From Isoetes taiwanensis (Eukaryota > Streptophyta > Lycopodiopsida > Isoetales > Isoetaceae): 64,000 nt of DNA. Below the pieces are notes generated by a model. The model was given only the letters and a program-made list of their open reading frames with translations, had not been told where the DNA came from and searched no databases. Position 1 is the stretch's first letter, and each line of letters opens with the position of its first letter. The stretch covers positions 1,480,298 to 1,544,297 of the forward strand of contig JAJEKV010000046.1 of the NCBI GenBank assembly GCA_021234155.1, read 5' to 3'. A program made the translations under genes and the position numbers. Positions 56,738 to 64,000 of this stretch are shown here, piece by piece.

Positions 56738-58217
56738 TTACAGTTCGTATGTCAAGAAGGCCTTATGTACCCTCTCTAGCTTATCCCATGTGCTCTTGCT
56801 AATCGATGGACCCCAGACCTCTACCCCATCTCTACCCCATACAAGAATTTGGTTCAACGAGTGCTCAATAGGTGCTTGCGTTCTAATCGCAGAATCTATT
56901 CTCAGAATGACTATTACGCATTGCATCGGGAAGGGCTTTCCATCTCACGCTGACCCTTCTTTCTACAGTCATCCCATAGCATGTTAGCAGAAAAATCGAT
57001 TCCCGTGATACTTAAAGGTCCTTACAACCTCCATCCTTTGTCCTCTGTAATAGAAGTCTGGGATATCATGCTGCGCGGACATGATTGCCAACAGCTTGGT
57101 TTTCTGCTGGTTCACGGTCATTCCTGCTATGTTACGTAATCCAATCGAGAGCGGCCCAAATGTTCCCGTGATACTCCTAGATGTATGGGACAATAAGCCC
57201 ACATCACCGCGATAGAGCAACCGCTGTTTATTGTATATGCCTCTACGGCAATGTGGGCCACCACCTCCATGTTCTTGCATCCAGGTCTCCAACTTGTCAA
57301 TATAGGGTCCAAAAAGCGTTAGAGATAACGGACAACCCAGTTTAACACCTATGGTGCTACTCACCCGGTGATCTGACGCAGGCAAAGTGGCATATATTCC
57401 GCCATAGAGAGCTCAGATGGCATTCTCGCGAAATCGTGGGACATGTAGCTCCCGCAAGCGCTGCCACAACCCGGTCTCGAGGGACCGTACCATATGTCGC
57501 CTTAAAATCCGACCTAAACAAAGAATACAAGTCACGTGGTGTATTGCGGCTAGCTTCCATAAGAATTCTGAGAGTAAAAATATGGTTAATCGTGGAGTGG
57601 GCAGGGCGAAAACCTGCCTGGCCAACTGCAGGTACTCCAGTTTCCTCAGCCCACTGCGTTAACTTCTTCTCCAACACACCTGCTAGAAGTTTTGCGAGTA
57701 ATGGGCTCACCATGATCATACGATAGTTGGTGGAGTCATCCCTACTTCCTGTCTTATGAATAGGGGTGACCTTGCTAACCATCCATTCCTGTGGGAGGCC
57801 CTCTCTAATGGCTTGATTGATTATCACTGTCAAAGGCCCTAGCAAAGCTGGCCCACCCCATTTCAACAGCTCGACATGAAGTCCCTGCAAGTCCTTTGCT
57901 TTACCATTAGCAAGATGTCTAAGACCCTGGTGGATGTCCTCCTCTGAAAGCTGTAGCGGTTCTCCTAACTGATCTGGTACCTCAACGATCGCTCCTGGGG
58001 AGTCATACAACTCCTCCAACCGTTGTCTCCACTGATCTGAGGTAACATTGCCAGGTGGTTGATGCCTCTTATACAACACTCTACGCCAAAAGGCTTTTGG
58101 CTCAGTCATCAGCAGATCAAACATGCGCTGCTGATTCTCTGCAATATACCGATGCTTTTTGGATTTCATCAATGCCATATAGTCCCTAATGGCCTGTTGC
58201 CAGAGTGTGGATCTCAA
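56738..58217 (-). pseudogene. LINE reverse transcriptase
   Basis: 58217-57357 is open for 286 codons: a linker (ENQQRMFDLLMTEPKAFWRR), then LRHLANGKAKDLQGLHVELL, VSKVTPIHKTGSRDD, NYRMIMVSPLLAKLLAGVLE and VGQAGFRPAHSTINHIFTLR. 57385-56984 holds GVKLGCPLSLTLFGPYIDKL and LLYRGDVGLLSHTS, where the usual YADD has become YRGD, so one catalytic Asp position is lost. 56926-56738 gives the thumb region (VEVWGPSISKSTWDKLERVH). It resembles APE-type LINEs; the clade is not assigned. Confidence 0.85.
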
Positions 58218-58792
58218 ATGTGGCGTAGCTGGCTCTTTAGAGCCTTACATTCGGCGTCAAACCAGGGGTTCCGAGGGAATTGCGCAGTGTCCCTTCGCGG
58301 GGGCTTTCTTGCTGCAAAGCATTCACTGGCTGCTGCGAGTAAGGCCTTCGCCAACCACTCACACTTATCATGCAATGTAAAGAGGGCGTCAATCCCCTGT
58401 AGCTCACATTCAAGCACAACCTTATATTCTGCTTGCTTCCGATAGTTTGGGGTGTATCCCAAACCCCGAGGGCATCTATCTTGTGGCCACGTCACTGAGT
58501 ATCTCCAATCCAAAGTGACATAAAGTGGATAATGGTCTGACAAAGTCTCTTCATCGCTTGTTCTTGTGCCTATCGCGAAATCTCTAATCATATCGAGTTC
58601 TGGCACTGGAGCTAGGAGATAGTCCACCACACTGGCTCCACCATCGCATCTGTCGCTTCTGCAAGTAAAGCCCCCTGATCGCGGCCATCTGAGCATACCA
58701 TTGCAGATCACCATGTCAAAGATCTGGCAGAGCTGGACCATGTTAAAGATCTGGCAGAGCTTTTGCTTTCTAGCCTGGTAAGAAACTTTCAA
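58214..58792 (-). pseudogene. LINE apurinic-type endonuclease, C-terminal half
   Basis: Contains VVDYLLAP, then EETLSDHYPLYVTLDW, the conserved S-D-H motif of LINE APE endonucleases, and a linker to RT with RNPWFDAECKALKSQL. The N-terminal half is missing and LCQIF(N/D)MV is duplicated at the cut, so the sequence is rearranged here. Confidence 0.75.
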
Positions 58793-58807
58793 AGCCTGGA
58801 ATCTAAA

Positions 58808-59034
58808 CCGGTGGACTTTGCAAAAACGCGCTTTAATTTATGATTTGAAGCATCAAAAACTCAGAGTGCGACCGGTGGACTTTGCAAAAACGCGCTTTAA
58901 TTTATGATTTGGAGCACTCTTGAGTTTGCGCTTTAATTTATGATTTGGAGCATCAGAAACTCAGAGTGCGACCGGTGGACTTTGCAAAAACGCACTTTAA
59001 TTTATGATTTGGAGCATCAGAAACTCAGAGTGCG
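58808..59034 (-). repeat. 64-bp tandem repeat at the 5' boundary of the LINE
   Basis: Units beginning ccggtggactttgcaaaaac start at 58808, 58872 and 58972, plus a partial one at 58929. Each holds ctttaatttatgattt(g)gagc and aactcagagtgcg. They may be LINE 5' UTR or filler DNA made at insertion. Confidence 0.8.
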
Positions 59035-59045
59035 CCGGTTTTGAT

Positions 59046-59121
59046 TGAAAGGCGGAAGGGGGAAGGAGGAAGGGGGATGGCGGAAATCGGAAGGCGGAAG
59101 ATGTCGGCGGAAGATGTCTGA
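59046..59121. repeat. purine-rich filler (gga)n-like stretch
   Basis: Runs of ggcggaaggggg and ggaagatgtcggc between the 64-bp repeats and resumed copia-2 sequence. The word ggaagatgtc occurs twice just before copia resumes. Confidence 0.55.
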
Positions 59122-59900
59122 TATGAGTGAACTTAAGCAATTCCTAGGCATCGAAGCGGTAAGAAACAGACAGGAAAAGAGTTTAAAACCAATGCAAAGC
59201 AAGCACATTTATAATATGCTCAACACGTTCAATCTAATGGATGCACACCCTGTTAGAAGACCTATAGTTCCAGGCCATAAGCTAATTGCAAAAGTAGCTC
59301 TGACAGAAAGTGAAACACTAGAAATGAAAAAAGTTCCTTACAGGGCACTAGTTGGTTGTTTGCTTTACTTAGCCAACAACACACGACCTATATAGCTTAC
59401 ATTGTAATCATACTGAGAAGGAGGTGTCATAACCCAAGCACCAGTATTGGCTAGCAGGTAAAAGGGGTTTGAAGTATTCAAAGGGGACTGCTAAATTTGA
59501 ACTCACATAAAACAATGAAAATTTGAAGCTTCATGCATACAGTAATGCAGATTGGGATGATGACTTGAGCACATGAAAATCAACCTCAGGTTATGCTATA
59601 TTCTTAGGAGGAGGTCCTATTGCATGGAGGAGTAAGAAAAAAAAGGCAATTGCAATGTCCACAGCAGAGGCTGAGTATGCTGCATCCTCACTGGTAGCCA
59701 AAGAAGTATCATGGTTGAGAAGGTTGTTGAATGAGCTGCAATGCTATGAGACTAAGCCAACTACAATTCTAATAGACAAACAAAGTTGCATTGCAATAGT
59801 GAAAAATCCTATGGACCATGAGAGGACAAAATACATTGAACTCAACATACATTTTATCAGGGAATTAGCAGCCAAGGGTACATATAAATGACCTACATAA
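59122..59900 (+). pseudogene. copia-2 RT end and RNase H
   Basis: Resumes with MSDMSELKQFLGIEAVRNRQ, then YRALVGCLLYLANNTRP, and RNase H with MSTAEAEYAASSLVAKEVSW and IDKQSCIAIVKNPMDHERT. Frameshifts occur between 59395 and 59655. The 3' LTR follows after a gaaggagga polypurine tract. Confidence 0.83.
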
Positions 59901-60001
59901 ATACTACAGAACAAATTTTTGATGTGTTCAACTGATAGAAACCAAGTTTATACAGTTCAAGAAGAAACTAAATGTAACAGAGATATGTGATGAAGGAGGA
60001 A

Positions 60002-60215
60002 TGTTGAAAAATAGAATTTAGTCATCACATATGATGGTAGTTCATCTGTGAACTGTGCTTATTCTTCAGAGCAACCTTGCAGATTGATCATCCAGTGGTA
60101 CAGAATTTACAAACATCACGAGTACATATTATCTAATGGTTGAGTATTCTAGGGTTGTTCTTGGTTCGTGCACATGAACTTTATTATTGTGAAATCTTAT
60201 TGATGCTCAGAGATC
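60002..60215 (+). repeat. copia-2 3' LTR (visible part)
   Basis: Starts TGTTGAAAAATAG after the polypurine tract. It matches 23555-23760 up to gtgaaa(t/c)cttat, where the two diverge without a canonical CA end. Either the LTR is short and degraded or another sequence has inserted at about 60210. Confidence 0.7.
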
Positions 60216-60726
60216 CTAAAAAATGAAGACATCCAACACTAATTGGCAATGCTCAAATGTGATAAGAAAGGAGATACAAGGCCAAGGTTGATAGACAAGC
60301 ACAACAAGTGAAAAACTCGCGAACTACAAAAGCCACCACACAAAAGGGAACATAAAAAATGCACAGTACAAGATGCCAAAGATTAACCATGATTAAGAAA
60401 GTTAATGACTATATGCAGAGGATCCAAGACAAAAAATTGAAGAAGGTACCCTAAGCACTATAAATTATATACGAAAGACAATTTGACGCAAATTAAAGAA
60501 GTAGTGCAAAAACAACAAGAGACATTGATTGTCAAAATATTATAAATAAAGAATAATGCAAAAAATCAATACTTAGCCCCTAGAGGCACAAAATGTATGG
60601 ATGAAAAACCAAATTAAGCAATGAGTCGTGGAAGAAACCCCTGCCCCAATGAGGCAGAACAAGGATCAATATAATGAATACCATGCCCACAAAAGGCGCA
60701 GACTTCACTAATTAAGACACACTAGG
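60216..60726. other. AT-rich stretch with no gene seen
   Basis: No ORF or repeat with support; possibly the 3' flank of the minus-strand ORF at 60727-61454. Confidence 0.35.
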
Positions 60727-61454
60727 TCAACGCTGGCAGGCGAGTTCGAGACGTCGTGCTTCATCAACGGAGAGAGGAGGAAAAATATGGTCATCAAAAT
60801 CAAGAGCTATCTCATAGGTCTCCCTGTCTACAACCATCACAAAATTCATATGTCGAGCAACAGACGTCTTACCCCCTTCCACAATTGTAAGAACGTCATT
60901 AGGAATAGAAGGTCTCAATGCGGACATGCGAGAGTATAAATCGTTAAAGCGGCCTTGCATAGAGGACAAGAACTCGTACTGGTATCTAATTGGATCACTC
61001 CTAGAAGTAGATATAGCACGAGAAGCGCGTTCCTAAAACTCCAATTTCAAGGCCTCAATCTTCTCATTAAAATGAGATTGACTTGATATAGAACTTTGTA
61101 GGCCTTGGATTTGAGCAGACTGGAGATTTATCACTTGTAGAACTTTGCTATAAACATCGAAAGAGGAACCGTGGAATTTTAGCCCATCAAGGGAGGAGCA
61201 TTATGAGATGTAGGAGCATGGGAAGAAAATGGAATGCAATCAGGCAAATCAGACGGCGAACTTGGAGAAAAATCAAAACCCGAAGCTAAAAGATTTGAAA
61301 AGTTAGGATTCAAAGTAGCCCTATTAGACGGAACGGAGGGAATAGCTAATGCACGATGCTTCTTAACACGATGCTTCTTAACAGGGATTGACGACCGTCT
61401 TTTAGCAATATACTTGCGTTTATGCTTATGAGAAGTGGCTCGAGTAGACGCCAT
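60727..61454 (-). pseudogene. unknown basic, coiled-coil-like protein, frameshifted
   Basis: The minus-strand ATG at 61454 starts MASTRATSHKHKRKYIAKRR, a very basic N-terminus, then a Ser/Pro-rich stretch (FSPSSPSDLPDCIPFSS) ending at a stop at 61179. Other frames continue with a helix-like region, and 60969-60727 is open with SSMQGRFNDLYSRMSALRPS and DFDDHIFPPLSVDEARRLEL. It resembles a transposon accessory or gag-like protein in composition, but no family is recognised. Confidence 0.35.
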
Positions 61455-62039
61455 CAAAAAAATAAATACTCCAGGAAAGAATGTGGGAAAGAATAAGCAT
61501 GCTATGCCCCAAGATATAGAGGGCCACCAAAAAAACAAATATCTTGAGTCATGATAAAAATATCTAGTCCACAATATAAACATAGTTTAGCTTGTGTAAA
61601 AATAAACTTTGCCGAAAAAGGGGCTCTTGTGGCAAATTTAGAAAAGAAAAACTCAATAAAAAATAGGTGGACGAAAAATCAAACAAAAAAAGGTAGACGA
61701 ACAAAGAAAACCTAATTTAGAAGATGAAAAAATATGGGTGAAATTTTTGTCTCGAAGCTGGCGGATATCCCGTTGCACAAATCCGATTACGGCAGTTATG
61801 GTTAAGATTCGTCTGGATTTCTACTTCTTGGATACAGGGGCCAGATATCCTGCTACAAAAAATTGGGCCCAACAAAGAGACCCAGCCGTCGAATTATTTG
61901 TATTATAAACTCGGTATGGCAAGGAAAGGTTGAAGAGTTTAGAACGGAGTTTAGAAGAATGTTGAGAGTAGCAAGGCCGCTATATAAAAAATCTAAACAT
62001 ATTCCAAGTCTCTGGAAAAATACACAAATACGAAAAATT
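61455..62039. other. AT-rich stretch with no clear gene
   Basis: Short ORFs only; no motif was recognised. Confidence 0.3.
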
Positions 62040-62050
62040 TCAAAGTTTTC

Positions 62051-62638
62051 TTGGCAGTCACGTTCCTTAAAGAATGGATGCCTAAGCCTGGCCAAACAGA
62101 CAATAATAAGCCCATTGGCTGTGGCAGTGGAGCCAAAAAAAAGTGTAGAAGGTCAAAGATACAATGGTCTTCAAATCTATTAAAGCAGAGATCCGAAGAT
62201 AGACTACTGCTATGGCGCGGGCATAGGCAGACTAAAGAAATGACTAAGAAAGGATAGGAGTTATTGCCACCGATAAGCACGGTAATAAAAGGGGGTTATG
62301 CTGATAATGGAAGTGGGCAATACAAAAAACATTTAGATTTTGGAAGAAACAAGCAATATAATGCTTAGCAGGGAAGCTCATCTTCTGACTTTATCCTTGA
62401 TTGCCAATATATTATTCTTCAAGGTATGAGAAAAATTCTCTCTGGATTTCAGATCAATGACATGCAAATACCATACCTTATGGGCATATACAAGGCACAT
62501 AAAGATAACATTAGATGGATTACAAATGCTGCAAATTGCATTTTTTCTGAACTTGCATCCATGATCACAGAAGAAGTGAAGCAAATATTGGACATGTTCC
62601 AAGAGAAATGTTTTCGATCTTGCTTATGCTAGGGTTTA
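62051..62638 (+). pseudogene. possible Penelope-like reverse transcriptase fragment
   Basis: One reading frame with two internal stops spans the region. Its best part (62426-62632) contains MQIPYLMGIYKAHKDNIRWI and TNAANCIFSELASMITEEVK. Known: Penelope-like RTs have a P-x-LY..K-HK-x..R-x-I block followed by a short loop and LS..L, which this resembles. The upstream part (KEWMPKPGQTDNNKPIGCG) has no recognised motif. The downstream part is missing. The assignment rests on one block, so another RT type or chance similarity remains possible. Confidence 0.4.
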
Positions 62639-63455
62639 GGAGCGGCTAGGGCGGCGGCAGGCGGCCGCCCGATCCCTTGGAGTGTCGTTTCGTGCATCTC
62701 GGCTGCTGGATGAGTAGCCAGTGGAAAACCTGGCTACTGGCTTCTTCATTTGATGGTTTCTTTGCAGATTTTCTGAAGGTGGACGCAGCTTCAAGTTTTT
62801 GTAGCAAAGGCATCTTAGGTGTTCGCCTAAACTTCTAAAGATTCCTGTCCAGCACAAGACCTGAGGTTAGAAAGCCTTCTTGCCTGTTCTTCTGTGATCA
62901 AATCAGATTGTGGAGTCGCCATTCTGCATCAATCTTTCCTGCTCGGTTGGTGCGACTGGAGGAGATTCCAACAGGGGTTTTATGGTACGATTTACATCCT
63001 TCTCTTTAGTGGGTTGCTTGGCTAGTTCTTTCGTCAGATTCAGGTCAGGATAGAAAGGCTGCACTCACTGCAGGCAAGGAAATTTATTGCACTCACTGCA
63101 ATTTGGGGGCTTCGAGGCATTCTTGGGTTCTAGCTCCTATCTTGGGGAGGTGTTTATGCCATAGCACCTAGTTGAGTTTCCTCAGTTTATTAACATGAAA
63201 AAGAAATCCGTCTTTCTTAGCTGACATGGTAAGGCATCGGGATCAGTTGGAGCAGGCAACGAACTTGAGCTGTGCGGTCTCTCTATCCTTGTCTGCTAAG
63301 GTACTGGCCAGAACTTGGGGTATGGCACACATCTTCTTGACTGCAGGCTGGTCATTGAGAGATTGGTGCTCAAGACTTATTCAGCCGGCATCTTAGGCAC
63401 TTTTATTTTGCAATGATTTACCGAGGTTGAGCAGAGTCGTGTTGTATTTGGCATC
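62639..63455. other. stretch with no gene recognised
   Basis: Begins GC-rich (ggcggcggcaggcggccgcc) and then has mixed composition. Small repeats such as actcactgca (63063 and 63091) occur. No ORF with support. Confidence 0.35.
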
Positions 63456-64000
63456 TGTGACGTCCCCTAATCATATACGGTGCACTCACCGTATACAAAC
63501 AGGAGTTCATCCCCCATACCAGCTCCATGCTAATATAGGGCCCTCCACGTATCACTGCAACCTTGAAGAGTTCCAGTGGGAAGAATGAAGGGGTCATTTA
63601 CCCTGTCTCCCTCAGGGCCTACCTAGCTGCGGAAGCGTAATATACATGTCAGTAGTACATACATCAACGTCATATGACCATCGCGAAGGATGGCTCACCA
63701 CATATCTGCATAGACAAAGATCAGCACATCACATAGGGAATCCTACCCAAGGCTCAGATTCAAGGGGATGACTGACGGCTTGGGTCTCCAGAGGTCATTG
63801 CAGACAGAATTCATGGCAATTGGGTTTGGCTGGCATAGGAACATGGCTTAGGATAGTCCACTCCATCCGCCCCTCCTGTGCACACTTTGCAAAGTAGGTT
63901 GAAGAGTGTTGGGACCTGACTGTAGCCCGCCGGATGCATAGCCAAAGGGGATATTCCTGGGTTACATCTCCCAGTTCCGATGGGGCAGGTAGGGATCACT
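63456..64000 (-). repeat. third H3-Ty3-A-family LTR, cut by the window edge
   Basis: Starts TGTGACGTCCCCTAATCATA and follows 8439-8960 and 19207-19740 closely. The base before it is not a primer-binding site, so this is the outer end of an LTR: either a solo LTR or the 3' LTR of another minus-strand element that extends to the right. Confidence 0.88.

Larger units (their letters stand above)
48131..59121 (-). mobile_element. long LINE insertion, split by gypsy-3
   Basis: Minus-strand non-LTR element: 5' repeat region and endonuclease at the right, RT in the middle, 3' end (48150-48307) at the left after gypsy-3. In sense the 3' end reads GGCCTCCGTGGACGTTAAAA then a (TTCC)n tail. It is inserted in copia-2 RT. 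It lacks ORF1 and the start of the endonuclease, so it is 5'-truncated or rearranged. Confidence 0.8.
45059..60215 (+). mobile_element. copia-2: Ty1/copia element with nested insertions
   Basis: Gag end, protease and integrase (45059-46911), RT (47351-48130 and 59122-59400), RNase H (59520-59890) and 3' LTR from 60002 belong to one copia reading order. It is interrupted by a LINE fragment (46912-47350) and a long LINE insertion (48131-59121). Its 5' end is cut at the copia-1 LTR; a matching LTR lies at 23555-23760. Confidence 0.78.

Noticed and set aside
62639-63455. First exon of a host gene (GC-rich start)
   Set aside because: No open frame with support or splice pattern was found; only composition suggested it.

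Overview
The window is transposable-element DNA from a nuclear plant genome. The evidence is Ty3/gypsy and Ty1/copia retrotransposons primed from initiator tRNA-Met (TGGTATCAGAGC), a MULE with 9-bp target duplication, a hAT MITE, LINEs and plant telobox motifs. No intact host gene is recognisable. Heavy nesting, and a possible Penelope-like fragment near the right end, suggest a large genome, perhaps a non-flowering vascular plant; this is inference and the species cannot be named.

Layout. 1-2416: mostly non-coding, with a coding-like scrap, a tandem repeat and hairpins. 2426-6815: Mutator-like element with ~220-bp terminal inverted repeats, arrays of small palindromes and a multi-exon gene-like interior but no recognised transposase (Pack-MULE-like). 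8123-23554: minus-strand Ty3 element (gypsy-4) whose 3' LTR is split by a complete minus-strand Ty3 element, H3-Ty3-A (8439-20706, TSD tacgg). 23555-24416: LTR-type fragments. 24417-45058: copia-1 (+), whose 5' LTR is split by a second complete minus-strand Ty3 element, H3-Ty3-B (24578-37683, TSD ggtca), and whose interior carries a deleted copia-3 and a LINE fragment. 45059-60215: copia-2 (+), interrupted by a LINE fragment and by a longer LINE; that LINE is interrupted by gypsy-3 (48308-55984, TSD ccctt), itself interrupted by a hAT MITE (54265-54867, TSD cttgggag). 60216-63455: unassigned DNA with an unknown basic ORF and the Penelope-like fragment. 63456-64000: start of another H3-Ty3-A-family LTR.

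Main discovery. H3-Ty3-A and H3-Ty3-B are related but clearly different families. Both carry, between the primer-binding site and gag, an extra ORF ending in a histone H3 fold. In H3-Ty3-A this ORF also starts with MARTKQTAR, the exact first residues of histone H3 (K4 kept, residue 9 is V instead of K). About 90 C-terminal residues align without gaps to H3, roughly half identical by eye. In H3-Ty3-B the last 37 residues match H3 at about 29 positions. A second shared ORF of unknown function follows, separated by a non-coding stretch with long stem-loops, then gag-pol ending in a chromodomain, the module that reads H3 tails. The proposed architecture is LTR - PBS - H3-like ORF - structured spacer - ORF B - gag-PR-RT-RH-IN-chromodomain - PPT - LTR.

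Caution: ORFs in these elements are broken by 1-2 nt frameshifts. LTR differences in H3-Ty3-B cluster in GC-rich stretches while hundreds of other bases are almost identical, so some frameshifts may be assembly errors rather than decay.
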